Assembly (NCBI GenBank): GCA_947069175.1
Contig: CAMTDV010000030.1
Location: forward strand, 99,720,411-99,784,410
Origin: Scalesia atractyloides
Lineage: Eukaryota > Streptophyta > Magnoliopsida > Asterales > Asteraceae
Reading direction: 5' to 3'
Length of the DNA: 64,000 bases
Shown: positions 22,160 through 33,978 of the stretch, piece after piece
How positions within the stretch are numbered: the stretch's first letter is position 1
How the letters are laid out: the number at the start of each line of letters is the position of its first letter
Translations under genes and position numbers: made by a program
The notes under the pieces: model-generated
What the model was told of the DNA's origin: nothing
The model's database searches: none
What the model saw: the letters and a program-made list of their open reading frames with translations, nothing else

Positions 22160-22850
22160 ATCATGTTGAATGCCCACATGGAGCATGTGGAAATTGTATC
22201 GCCTGAAACCTTTCAGGCTCCACATCAAAACTCATAAGGCACCATGGACCACTCATACTCTTTTCCAGCTTGAAGTAAACTTTCCCACCCAAAAAAGTAG
22301 TCGAAGTTCGATATATGGTGGCGAATATCTAGAGATGGAATCTTTCTCCATGAATCTAATCTCCAAGAATAGATAAAAGCGCCCTCGGACACTATATGTA
22401 CAAGTTTGTAATCGTAGAAGAGTCGATGTAGAAAGCAAAAGCACCTCTATGGACCTCTTTATAGAAACTAGTATGGATCTTCTTGTAGGCACCAGTTAGT
22501 GGATTCCAAAATGCTAGTTCTTGAGTTTCCTCCAAGCCTACACATACCAATCCATCCAAGCTTGCTAAAATCATCACATAGTCCTCGAACGGAATGGGAT
22601 GGGTGGTGATTGAATCATGGTTCAGGGGTTCACAATTAAGTGAACGAAAAGTTCGGGTAGTTGGGTCAAGACGAAGAAGTTTACGGTTGGTTTGATAGCG
22701 GAGGTGCATCCGCGCTAAGTTAGGCGTAGATGAGAAGGAATTCCATGCTTTACAAACGCACCGGAGACAACCTATCGACTTGGGCGGAAGTCTTGGTAGC
22801 ACCTCAGACTGTATTAGTTCATATGGGATCCATGGTAGAATTCTAGGCAT
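22160..22850 (-). pseudogene. F-box protein pseudogene, copy 2
   Basis: From ATG 22850 an open frame runs 152 codons: F-box (LPWIPYELIQSEVLPRLPPK, CLRCVCKAWNSF), then PFEDYVMILASLDGLVCVGL, ELAFWNPLTGAYKK and a partial F-box-associated domain. It ends early at 22392. Compared with copy 1, one base is missing in the serine-rich stretch near 22408-22415 (TCTTCTACGATTAC here, TCTTCTAACGACTAC there), which puts the rest (GAFIYSWRLDSWRKIPS) out of frame. Coding similarity fades near 22160, so the C terminus is also lost. The F-box itself is intact, so a truncated product is conceivable but not likely to be functional. Confidence 0.85.
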
Positions 22851-22859
22851 GATCTAATG

Positions 22860-24034
22860 TGTGTTTTACATATAGGGTAGGCTGGGGCTGGAAGTTTGTG
22901 GCTAGAGACTAGAAGCTAGTAGTTGTAGCTTTTTAGATATATTTATGTGTTTGGCAAAGTAGCTGATACTTTTAATAAAATGTATAAAATGATCAAAATG
23001 GACATTAAAAAGTTTGTGCATTAAAAAGTTCATTATCTTCAGAGGTTAAAATAGTCATTTTTCCTTTAAAAGCTTGTAGCTTCTTCTAAACGCTACTGGT
23101 ATGGGCGTTCAACCAAAACCTTCAAACTCCTAACCTAAAAGCTTCAAGCTTCTTCAACTAAACAATGCTTTTTACTGAGTATGAGCTTTTTTTTTTAAAA
23201 GCTTAAAGCTAAAAGTTTCTAAAACACCATACCAAACATACCCTTAAACTATAAGATAAAATATGATGGATTGGTGGACTAGTTGTGAATGCTCTTTTAA
23301 CATCCCAAATAAACCAATACATCAAAGGATAAAAGATATAAAATTACTTTATAAATGATTTAGGCATAATTTTAGGCGTTTAGGATTTAGTTGGAAATGA
23401 CATATTGACTTATTGGAAAAACTAATAATTCATAAGTCATTTTCAAAAGCCATGGTTTAAGACTTTTCTAAATGACTTATTAACTTTATTTTCAAACTCA
23501 ATCCCAAACACTCACTTATTAATTTGCTCTTGATCCAAACCGTTTATACTTTATAGGCTACCTTTATCAAGATATATAGTAAATGTATTTCTCCCTGAAT
23601 AGTTAAATGTTTTAGTCTTGTATAAACATTGTTCTAGATTTAAAAGCAAATTTGGAGCATGTGTGAATTAGCCGTTTCGGAAAAAAGAAAAAAGAAACCT
23701 GACCCGCACTCAACTAAATTTGATTTATTTTGAGTTTCACTCTTTTAACTTAAACGTTGAACGTGAGTAGTTTTTCAAGCTTGATTCCGGCTTTCTTTAC
23801 TGATTTTATTATTATTATTATTATTGGAAGTTTATAATTTCTGGAACTTTATTATTAATTTCTGGAAGTTTATAATATCATTTTGGACGGTAGAAACTAT
23901 AAGTGACAAATGATCAAACGGCTGATATTAATTTCATCATCTCCACTCTCCACTCGTCATCTTCTATTCTTCTTGACCCCAATTAGATGCAGGTTTCTGC
24001 CATTAAAACCACAACACACTGTAAAGACAGAAAC

Positions 24035-24035
<1 letters not shown>
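22860..24035. other. Intergenic upstream of the TM9 gene
   Basis: No supported gene. About 22868-23250 has inverted-repeat character (GGCTGGGGCTGGAAG and AGAAGCTAG against CTTCTAAACGC and CCATACCAAACATACCC) and may be a decayed MITE. An (ATT)n tract lies at about 23808-23825. The last 150 bp should contain the TM9 promoter. Confidence 0.5.
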
Positions 24036-24071
<36 letters not shown>

Positions 24072-24090
24072 TATAGAGAGAGAGTAAACA
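24036..24090. repeat. (AT)n-(AG)n microsatellite in the TM9 leader
   Basis: An AT run followed by ATAGAGAGAGAG lies 65-120 bp upstream of the ATG at 24156, so it probably falls in the 5' leader or core promoter, where length change could alter expression. Confidence 0.8.
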
Positions 24091-24155
24091 GAAACACTTA
24101 TAACAGAATTTGAGATATTCACACACAGATCTGAAACCAGATCTGAACTCTCCAT

Positions 24156-27100
24156 ATGGCTAATCGATTTCACCTAGGGTTTCAATTATCGATCTGTGTT
24201 CTTCTTCACTTATTCATCCATGGATACTCGTTCTACCTCCCTGGTGTTGCTCCACAGGATTTCTTCAAGGTATGACGAACTGTTTTTATCAGAATGTGAT
24301 TGTTTTGTTTCAGTATTTGATTATTTTGTTAGTTAGGGTTTTGATTTCGATAGATCGGTTAGGTTGCGTGTTGTTTTGTGTTATTTGAATGTTAGTGTAG
24401 GGAAATTTGATGTGTTGTTCATGAGGATCTGCTATTCGTCGATCTGTATGTTATTGTGAGTGTATAGAACCGAGAATAACGATAAAATTAGTGTTTGTGA
24501 GTAAGATAGAGATAGATATAGAGATGGAGAGTCGAATGTGAGGTGTTTTAAATAAATAAACAAAGTTCGGAGAAAATGATGTTTTTTAGTTACGTTATAT
24601 AGACTGTTGAGTTATTATACATTATTCTGAGTGTGTAAAACCGAGAAAAAACGATGAAATAAATGTTTGTGAGTAAGATGGAGAGTCGAATGTGAGATGT
24701 TTAAAAAAATAAACAAGGTTTGGAGAACTGGTGTTTTTTAGTTAAGTTATATACACGGAGATAGAGACTCGGAAGAGAACATCATAGACTGTTGAGTTAA
24801 TATTTGGTGTTTTAGTGTTTATAGTACTTACTAGTGATTTTACTCTGGATAATGTATGTTGTGATCAGTATTGGTCTATTAGAGCTAGGTTATGCCCAAG
24901 AAAATGATCTAATTTGAATAGGAAAAAAAGGTAATAGCTGGGGCTACATGTGTTATGGAATTTGGAAATCGGATTGGTTAAAAAGTATTGATTTTGTAAG
25001 ATACCTCGAATCCTGCAACTTGATTTGTATTTGTGTGTAATGCTCTGTTGCCAAGGCTCACCCATGCCCAGCACAGCCTTCTCGCTTCGCTTCAAAAGCC
25101 CAACTTTCAGGCCGTCAGGCCCATTTTCCAGGCCAAGTTTCAACCAAAAATGTATGAATAGGTCTGAAACAAATATACCAGCCCTAAACAAACCTGAAAT
25201 TAACCTAAAACAGCTTAAACAAGCCTAAAACATGTCTAAAACCCTTTAAAAAATTATACTATGCGTCTCGCTTATAAAAGACCTCGTTTTTAAGCTCCTT
25301 TTGCTGAGGCCCAAGGCTCACCCTTCGCGCCTTGAGCGCACCTTGCGTCTTTGACAACTATGGTGTAACGTATTCAAGTAAGTACACAATTATTTGTTAC
25401 TATTATTGTAAATAAGATAAATTCATAATTGTGCAGAGAAGAAACTGTTTGCTAATTTCAAACTCAATAAGTGAGCATGTATATCCTTTTGTTATTTTAC
25501 GACTTTTTGGAACATCAATTTGGTTTATATAAAAAGGAGTTAAATGCACGGTTGGTCCCTGTGGTTTGCAAAAATTTGCAGACTTGGTCCTAATGGCTCA
25601 CTAATTACACACTTGGTCCCGGTGGTTGTAATTTTTGCACTCGGGTGGTCCTTATCACTAGCATCTGTTAAGTTTTCCAGTTAAGTCCATGTTAAATGAC
25701 CAAAATACCCTTGCTTATTAATAAAACCCACCAAATTATATGTCTTCACAGACCTCTCTTCTCAAACAAGCAGAACAACCACCACCATATCACCTCTGCC
25801 ACCGTCTCACCTCCACCCCCGAACACCCACCACCACCATCTCACCTCCACCAAGACACACGACTAACGAAACGACACGACTCGACTCGACTCGACTGACC
25901 CAAGCCAACGGACGTACAAAACTTACAAAACGAAATGTGTAATCGGAAGCGTACCTGTGATCTATAAATCGACACGAGAACTGCGGTGGTGCGGGCAGTG
26001 GTGGCTCGTCGGTTGATGGCATGTGGCCCGTCGAGTCAACCGTTTCGGATACAACTGTCTCAGATGCGTCAGTTTTCAAATCTTGATTTTCATTTTGACC
26101 ATCGTAAGTTTGGCTTGACCCGTCAACTTGCTTCGACTCGTTAACAATATAAGTTTCCACCGACACAGCACGACCAAAATCTGATGCCTGTGAAGCAAAA
26201 CCATGAATCTCTGCTTGAGAAACCGAAACGGGTTCAATAGTTTGACTTTTTCCTGTTTCGCCAACAACCTTGACCTCCAGCTCAACGTTTTGTGGATCAG
26301 AAACTGAAACCACATCCAATACGTTATAATCAATGTCGTCTTTCTGCTCAGTAACGTGACTTATTTCAGATGATGAAGTGGCCATCAATTCAGCAGGTGT
26401 CACCAAATGAGTCGGATGCTTAAACTTGGTTTCATCGGCTACAGCATCAGTTGCCACCGAGGCGTCAACTTGTCTATCAACTGAATATTCAATGGTTTTC
26501 ATCTCATCAGAGTCATGAATGCCAGCTGGATTTTTTAAATCAGAAAGTTCACGGTCAAAGTAGGACTTGATGCTACTGGAGGCGGTTCAATAGAAGCTTC
26601 CGTCAAAGGAGAGCTCGAGAGCTGCCTTGGAATGGAAGCACCATCAGATGTAGGTACCGAGACCTCCAAAGATGTTTCCGGCTTACTTCGAGAGGGTGGA
26701 TTCAACAGTGGCTGGTGAGTCAAATTGGGGAAGATGCCTGTAATAAAATCCTGGTGGAGGTGGAGGTAGTAGTGGTGGTCGATTGACGGTGGAGGTGGTG
26801 GTAATGGGTTGAAAGTGGCGGTGGAGGTGGTGGTGGTGGGCTGACGTGGAGGTGGAGGTGGGTTGGTTTTTAGAGAGAGAGAGAGAGGAGGGTGAAGAAG
26901 ATAAGGGGTGGGTTCATTTCTTTTTTTTTTATTTGCTTAGGGGCAATCTAGTAATTTTGCACATATTTAACTAAAAAACTTAACATTGGTTAGTGATAAG
27001 GACCACCCGAGTGCAAAAATTACAACTATTAGGACCAAGTGTGTAATTAGTGAACCACTAGGACCAAGTCTGCAATTTTCGTAAACCACAGGGACCAACC

Positions 27101-30100
27101 AAGCATTTAACTCTATAAAAAGCATACCTTTTGACTTTAATTAAAAAATGTATAGTTGAACTTTGAAGTTGATTAAACTTCTCATATTATGTATGATTGT
27201 TTTCTCAAATTAACACATTTTTGTTGAATGGTGAACCGACTATACTAGTGTACAATAAAATTCAGGCTCTACAGTGTAGCTGTTATAACAATAAAATGGA
27301 CTCTAAAATCTAAATTATAGTCAACATCAAACAATGTTTGCATGTCACTAGAGTATCACGTACCATTTTTCTTGTACATTTTGCTGTATACGAGAAGTTG
27401 AGAAACCCTGCATACCATGTATGATATTTTTTATATATCAAACTAACACATCTTTACTGAATAACAAACTGAAACAACTGTACGGATGTGACAATGAGTA
27501 GCAAACACTATAGTGTAAGCCTGTAACTTTTGTAATGGTAAAACGGGCTATAAATCATTGCCAATTATCAAATAACGTTTGCATGTCACTAGGGTTGTAT
27601 GTCATATTGTACATTTTGCTGAATATGATGGTACATAAACTATGTTGTAACTTGTAAGGTGTCTAAACATAATGACTTTATGCTGTAGGGAGATAAGCTG
27701 AGGGTAAAAGTAAACAAACTGGCTTCTACAAAAACCCAGCTCCCATATTCATACTACTCCATTCCTTATTGTCGGCCTGATAAAATTGTCGACAGTGCTG
27801 AAAATCTCGGTGAAGTTCTTCGTGGTGATCGTATCGAAAACTCTCCCTATGAGGTAAATAAATTAACGAATCTATTATGACAGTTATGTTGCATGCTATG
27901 TTGTACTATCTTCTAATGAAATTTGCATTGCAGTTTCAAATGCTAGTGCCCCAGATGTGCAATGTTGTATGTCGTTTGGTATTGGATGAGAAAACAGCCA
28001 AAGAATTTAAGGAGAAGATAGATGATGAGTATAGAGTTAACATGTAAGGCGCTTCACACCCGGAGTTTGATTTTATAGATATTGTTTCTTAAATTATCAG
28101 AATTAATCATGACTATTGATATTACAGCCTAAGACAACACATTCAAAAACTAGGGTTGAGCAGAAAACCGAAAAAAAAAAACCGATTTAACTGAACCAGA
28201 AAAAACCAAACCGCACAAAAATCCAAACCGAAATTTACGGTTCAGTTACAGTTTTGCATTATATAAAAACCGAACCGAATAACCTAAAAAATCATTTTTT
28301 TAATGTTTGTTATATGTTGATTTAGGACTTATTAATTTTATTTTTGAATATTAAGTATGTATAATAAAGACATTAACATGTTTTTTTATCTTTGAAATGA
28401 TTTATCCATTGCCTACAAGAAATAACAAAATTTAACATAAAAATTAAATGATTTTTAAAGTATTATAAAAGAAAATGTCTTAATAAAAACCTTGGAGAAA
28501 CATAAAAATAGATTAGAAGGTTAGGTTTATGTAAACAGTATTAATTAACAAGGTTTAAACATAATAACTAAAATGTAAACATCTAAGCAATATTCTTAAA
28601 TCTTGGATTATACCTTTTAGGGGTAACTTTGTAGAATAGTAACCGAGTTTTAAAAGTGTTCCGATTAGGTCACTCAAGTTTCAAAAGTGTTCCAATCAGG
28701 TCACTCAACATTCGTTTTTCATTAAAATTAAGGGTTTTTTCATCCATTTTATAGGTAACCGTGGTGATGTGGATTTTTGTTTCTTTTTTCCCTTTTATTT
28801 GATGCTGACGTCAAGTGATGACGTGGACTGTAACTTGTTTTTTTATTTTTTAATGTAATTAAAGTGTTTTTATTTTTAATAAATATAATTTCAAATATTA
28901 AAATAATCCGACCCCGGCATCTTATGCTCCATCTTTTTCTTAACATATGGAGAAAAGGACATGCTCGATTTGAATGTTAAGTTATCTAATTGGGATAGAA
29001 ATGATACGAGTGGCCTAATTAGAACACTTTTAAAACTTGGTTACTATTCTGTGACATATACCCTACCTTTTATTTTTGAATCTTACGTAATTTTGTTCCA
29101 AAACCGAACCATTGCTATAACCTAACAAAACCGTAGCCGAAATGTTTTCAAAAACCGAACCGTGCACACCCCTACCAAAAACTATCTCATGCATCATGTA
29201 TTCATGTGTCATTATAACTGATTAACTAATCATGACCATATACCAACACATATTCAGTTTCAAATCGCAGCCCAAACGCCCCCACAGCGTGGCATTGCTT
29301 GTTATTTATTTTATTAATTTTTTCATGGTTTTATAATCAGGATATTGGACAATCTACCTTTGGTTGTTCCCATGACAAGGATGGAAAAGGATGCACCCGT
29401 TATATATCAGCACGGTTATTTTGTTGGGCGCAAAGTACAATATGCAGGCGTAAGCAACAAAGCAGCCCTTAGTAACTAGACCAGATTTAACTTTGTTTCA
29501 TCAGCTTTTTTAGTGTATTTTTCTTAGTTTAACTTATGAATATCTGCAGACTAAGGAAGAAAAGTATTTTATCAACAATCATTTGTCATTCACAGTCAAG
29601 TTTCACAAGGACAGTCAAACCGACTCTGCAAGAATTGTAGGATTTGAAGTTAATGCTTTCAGGTAACTGTGCTTTAATAGCTTAATGGCTTGACCAACAT
29701 GTATTCTTGATGCATAGAAGATAGAAACTCCTAACCATTTTACTAAAAGTTTTACCTCAAGATATACTTTGATTTTGTAATTATTTTGGAGTAAAGTACA
29801 TAGATTGTCCCTGTGGTTAAGCAAAATTTTGGGTTTTGGTCCCTAGCTTTTCAAAAGTACACGGATGGTCCCTTTGGTGTGCAGTGTGCACTTTGTAACG
29901 CGTATAGTCCCCAGTCAACAAATCTGAAGGTTTCAGCAGGTCTAACTGTCTAGGTTATGGACTAAATGCATTACAAAGTGCAACCACAAGGACCATCCAT
30001 GACTTTTGTCAAAATTTGGGGACTATATGCGTTACAAAGTGCAAAGTACAGGACCATCCATGTACTTTGGGAAAGCTAGGGACCAAATCCAAAATTTTGC

Positions 30101-32194
30101 TTAACCACAGGGACCATCTGTGTTTACCCTTATCTCTTATATTTGACTCACTAATCGTTCATGAAAAAATTAAATTTGGTTGGATACAGTGTTAATCATC
30201 AATATGATGGCAAGTGGACTGACAAGACCCGTTTAACGACCTGTGATGCTCATGCAAAACGGATGGTCTCAAACTCTGATCCAGCACAAGAAGTCGAAAA
30301 CAAGAAGGAAATCATCTTCACTTATGATGTTAATTTCGAGGTGAGCATTATTACTATTATTTGAGGTTGCCAATTTGACGCTTTACCTATGCATCGGTCG
30401 ATTAAAACTTTAGCTAAAAGGGGAACACGTCAAACGGTTAAAAGTCATCTGTTTTATTCAAAGATTCAGATTACTCTTCTAACAATTTTGTTTAGTAAAA
30501 TCATAAGCTTTATCTTTTTAGACAAAATTGCATTTTACGTTCTTTAAGTTTTAACGAAGTTGCAGACGTTGTCCTTAACTACGGAAATTACATTGTATGT
30601 CCTTAATGTTTACACTTTTATGCACATCTCGTCCTTTTACCCTAACCAAGTTAGCTTTTTAAGTTAAATGTAACCATGTGCCACTCATGTGAGGGCAAAA
30701 TGGTCATTTCACTTCTGATAAAAAATAGTAACATAAAGTACATCCATAAGATTGTTCAAAGAAAAAAGGTATATAGACCAAAATGCCCTCATGTAAGACA
30801 GTAAGAGGCACATGGTCAGACTTAACCCATAATTTTAACCTGGTTAGGGCTGAAGTACACCGCCCGACAAAAAAAATGTAACATAAAGGACATCCACTGT
30901 AATTTCCGTAGTTAAAACTTAAAGGACGTAAAATGCAATCTAGTCTTTTTTTATGAGAACTAACAAATATGAGCAAAAAAGTCATTAACGTTATTAATTC
31001 CCGTATAAATTGTACATCTTTTTTTTTTTTCTGCAGGAGAGTGATATTAAGTGGGCCTCGAGATGGGACACGTATCTTCTAATGGCAGATGATCAAGTCC
31101 ACTGGTTTTCAATTGTCAACTCACTCATGATCGTTCTTTTCCTATCGGGTATGGTAGCTATGATCATGTTAAGAACACTATACCGCGACATTTCCAAATA
31201 CAACCAACTCGAAACCCAAGAAGAGGCCCAAGAAGAAACGGGCTGGAAGCTCGTTCATGGGGACGTTTTCCGCCCTCCAGTTAACGCAGATCTACTATGC
31301 GTTTATGTCGGAACCGGTGTTCAATTCTTCGGTATGATATTAATCGCTATGATTTTCGCTGTACTTGGTTTTCTCTCCCCATCAAACCGGGGCGGGCTCA
31401 TGACGGCGTTACTTCTACTCTGGGTTCTCATGGGTATCTTCGGCGGGTACGCATCGGCTCGACTTTACAAAGCGTTTAAAGGAACTGAATGGAAATCAAT
31501 CGCTCTCAAAACCGCTTTCATGTTCCCGGGAATCGCGTTTGCGGTTTTCTTTGTACTCAATGCGCTAATTTGGGGCGAGAAATCATCAGGAGCGGTCCCG
31601 TTTGGTACCATGTTTGCTTTAGTGTGCTTATGGTTCGGGATTTCGGTCCCGCTCGTTTTCGTCGGAAGTTATATCGGGTTTAAAAAGCCCGCCATTGAAG
31701 ACCCGGTGAGAACCAACAAAATCCCGAGACAAATACCCGAACAACCTTGGTACATGAGCTCGGCTTTCTCGATTCTGATCGGTGGAATACTTCCGTTTGG
31801 TGCGGTCTTTATCGAGCTTTTCTTTATATTAACATCGATCTGGTTACAACAGTTTTACTACATCTTCGGCTTCCTTTTTATCGTGTTTGTGATCTTAATC
31901 GTGACGTGTGCGGAAATCACAATCGTGCTATGCTACTTCCAGCTGTGCAGCGAGGACTATCTATGGTGGTGGAGATCGTATCTAACCTCGGGTTCATCGG
32001 CTTTATACCTGTTTCTATACACGATTTTCTATTTCTTCACAAAGCTTAACATCACTAAGCCGGTTTCGGGTATTTTGTACTTTGGGTATATGTTGATTGC
32101 GTCGTATGCTTTCTTCGTGCTCACTGGCGCGATTGGATTCTACGCGTGCTTCTGGTTCACGAGGCTTATTTACTCTTCGGTGAAAATCGATTGA
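24156..32194 (+). CDS. Transmembrane 9 superfamily protein (endomembrane protein 70)
   Basis: Seven exons: 24156-24269, 27689-27853, 27934-28043, 29341-29449, 29550-29662, 30190-30340 and 31037-32194. All have GT-AG borders, and the phases give 639 aa ending TGA. Residues 1-24 are a signal peptide (ICVLLHLFIHGYSFYLPGVAP), then a lumenal domain (GDKLRVKVNKLAS, LPYSYYSIPYCRP, ENLGEVLRGDRIENSPYEF, VGRKVQYAG), then ESDIKWASRWDTYLLM before nine hydrophobic segments in the last exon (GWKLVHGDVFRPP between TM1 and TM2). The C terminus is VKID, which fits the KXD/E motif that keeps plant TM9 proteins in the Golgi. Family members sort membrane proteins, in particular those with glycine-rich transmembrane segments. 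Length and motifs are those of a complete member. Introns 1, 3, 5 and 6 hold transposons, yet all splice sites are intact. Confidence 0.96.
25537..27113. mobile_element. Pack-MULE-like element in TM9 intron 1
   Basis: The element starts GAGTTAAATGC and ends GCATTTAACTC with inverted repeats of roughly 190 bp (GTCCCTGTGGTTTGC and CACTCGGGTGGTCCTTATCACTA against their complements). Perfect 9-bp target duplications TATAAAAAG occupy 25528-25536 and 27114-27122. Inside, flanked by CCACC-rich filler, is a block of non-transposon coding sequence on the minus strand (25980-26723). A Mutator-type TIR element carrying a piece of host gene and no transposase is the definition of a Pack-MULE. Confidence 0.9.
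25807..26723 (-). pseudogene. Captured gene fragment in the Pack-MULE, possibly VARICOSE/EDC4-like
   Basis: Minus strand, 26723-26535: THQPLLNPPSRSKPETS, DGASIPRQLSSSPLTE. A one-frame step leads to 26572-25960: DFDRELSDLKNPAGIHDSDE, KHPTHLVTPAELM, DPQNVELEVKVVGETGKSQ, SVSQAEIHGF and DEPPLPAPPQF. It is hydrophilic, Ser/Thr/Glu-rich and open for more than 200 codons, unlike the rest of the element. KHPTHLVTP and the preceding FDRELSD context recall the linker between the WD40 and C-terminal regions of plant decapping scaffold VARICOSE (EDC4); this is from memory and unverified. The frame then runs into element filler (RPLAWVSRVES) with no splice support. It lies antisense within the TM9 intron and would need the element's own promoter to be expressed. 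Confidence 0.6.
28153..29175. mobile_element. hAT-like element in TM9 intron 3, itself interrupted
   Basis: The left end AGGGTTGAGCA and right end TGCACACCCCT are imperfect inverted partners. The flanks carry CAAAAACT (28145-28152 and 29176-29183), an 8-bp duplication. Both arms are rich in AACCGAA and TTCGGTT. A second element at 28620-29063 is inserted in the middle. Confidence 0.65.
28620..29063. mobile_element. TIR element with 9-bp TSD nested in the previous element
   Basis: Left GGGGTAAC...AGAATAGTAACC and right GGTTACTATTCTGTGACATATACCC are inverted, continuing through AGTTTTAAAAGTGTTC. Perfect 9-bp duplications TACCTTTTA flank it (28611-28619 and 29064-29072). No coding capacity. Confidence 0.9.
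29789..30129. mobile_element. TIR element in TM9 intron 5
   Basis: GAGTAAAGTACATAG...GTCCCTGTGGTTAAGC at the left pairs with GCTTAACCACAGGGACCATC...TTTACCC at the right, and AAAGCTAGGGACCAAA repeats in both arms. The target duplication is not clear. The element nearly fills intron 5 and stops about 60 bp from the exon-6 acceptor. A truncated relative is at 61113-61470. Confidence 0.8.
30521..30945. mobile_element. TIR element in TM9 intron 6
   Basis: GACAAAATTGCATTTTACG at the left pairs with CGTAAAATGCAATCTAGTC at the right, with inner CTTTAAGTTTTAAC/GTTAAAACTTAAAG and the TATGTCCTTAATGTT-type segments. Flanking AT-rich sequence gives only an imperfect duplication. Same family as 15594-16053 and 43833-44127. 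Confidence 0.82.
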
Positions 32195-33835
32195 AACTTT
32201 TGGATGTTTTATAGGGATGTTATTGATGTTTAGTTATACAAATTGTTTCTCGAATCAGGCTTTTTTGCTACTCGAATTTCGATTAATTTTTGTTATTGTT
32301 TCTCAGTTTCTGCATGATTTGTATGTAGAGATTTAAGTGATTTGTATTTGCAGATCAGTCATGTGTAGTTTAATCAGTTTCTTGTTTGTTCGTTTCCTTT
32401 TTTATTCCTTCTATTTAATTTGTTAAGTTTTTATTGCTATAAAATAACTAAAGTCCACTTATCAATTAATTAAAATATTTTGATTTTAGTTTTTAAGTTT
32501 TGAGTTTGGAATAATATATTGAGATTGGCAAGTGGCTACAAGAAAATAACCTATTTCTCAAATTTAATTTTTATTTAATTTATTTTCCAAATGTTGTTGT
32601 GAGTTGTGACATCGTAAGATATAACCTACTCTGCCTTTACCTAAATACGTTTTAAAAATTAGGTTACTTATTAAATAAATCACATTTTCTCGTTATATAT
32701 GACAAATTGTTTGAGAATAAATCATTCAACATGCAACTTACCTAAAACAACAATATATTCTTCAAGACAAAATAATGAGTTTGTTTGGGTTGGTTGACTC
32801 TTGCGAAGCGCCACCTAGGACCATTATCTGTTACAACTACCAACTAGTCGACCGCCTTCATTACGGCTCCACCATCCACAACCAACGTCACCGTGTGATG
32901 CCACCTACATCACCATTGCCATCATCGCCACCACCACCACTATGCCACCAACATACACTGCCTCTACCGCTATAAATATGACAGGTGAACCCATCCGGAC
33001 ATTTTTTTTTTACTTGAATCGACCCGTTACATCCTGAACCCGTTTTGGTTAGAATCTTTTTCACCCGCTACTTGTCTGGATCCACTTGGTTGTTTTTTCA
33101 AACTTTAAATATATTTTATTAGTTCTTGTATTATACTATTTCATCAAATATTTATGAGAAATAAAGAAGGCGCACAAAAAACCAGCTGGAAATCACCGAC
33201 TTAAACATCACATAAGGTAACAATTTACCTTAAATAAAGCTAAAAAGACAGTGCATGTCCGGAAAAAAAGCAAGATCAGAACACCCTCACCATCTTATGC
33301 GGCGAAGGAGTGTTTCTGCGGTGGTGGAAAGGGAAGAGCCAAGCTTCCAAATGAAGCAGGCGACCAAAACCCACCAAGTGTACAAAACCTCAAACACGCA
33401 TTACAAACCAACAAAGCTTATAACACAACATAATCACAAAGTAGAAGCAAGTAAAAGCCTTCGTATATTACTAATTAGTAATATATAAATAAATAAGGCA
33501 TCTCTGATTTTCTTTTTGTTAATAGCAGTTATAACTTATACTTCCAAAAATTATAATGAGTTAATGATTACTAACAATACGCCCCGTTTGCCGTATACGC
33601 ATATAAAGTATATATGTGTGGCCGCTTGGTGGGGGGAAGTGAAAAGTGCACTAATTTTAACGTATTTTACTAATTTCTTGAAAAATAATGTTAAAAGAGG
33701 GGGATCGTTAATCATGCATCATGTGGTGGCGTTGATAGCCGAAAGACAAGGGAGTACATGCACTAATTGGCCTTTGTCTTAATTGCCGAGTGTCATGTAC
33801 CTTGTGTCCAAGGCTTGATGCAAAACTATTATCGA
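32195..33835. other. Intergenic between the TM9 and aminopeptidase genes
   Basis: No gene is supported. The first 200-250 bp probably hold the TM9 3' untranslated region. Short open frames near 32775-32975 (Pro/His-rich from CCACCA repeats) and 33251-33490 have no recognisable product. The rest is AT-rich. Confidence 0.6.
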
Positions 33836-33978
33836 GCCAGGGGGTCTCACCGGAAGCAGCCTCTCTATTCCTACGGGGTAGAGGTAAGGTTGTCTACACC
33901 TTACCCTCTTGAGACTCTACCTTAGCTTTGCTATTGGTGTGATTTACCGAGTATGATGATGATGATGATGATTATTAA
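33836..33978 (+). mobile_element. 3' end of an RTE-type LINE or Au-type SINE
   Basis: The string GGGGGTCTCACCGGAAGCAG, CCTCTCTATTCC, GGGGTAGAGGTAAGG, CTACACCTTACCC and the GAGTATGATGATGATG tail form the widespread plant retroposon tail that ends in short trinucleotide repeats. It is a 5'-truncated insertion. A degenerate inverse copy of the last 60 bp appears at 40174-40235. Confidence 0.7.

Noticed and set aside
25807..26502. 231-codon minus-strand frame as a host gene
   Set aside because: It is bounded by a transposon's TIRs and perfect 9-bp TSDs inside a TM9 intron, so it is annotated as a captured fragment rather than a gene.
33251..33488. Two overlapping small frames near 33.3 kb
   Set aside because: No known domain, no TATA/splice context and alternative-frame overlap with each other.
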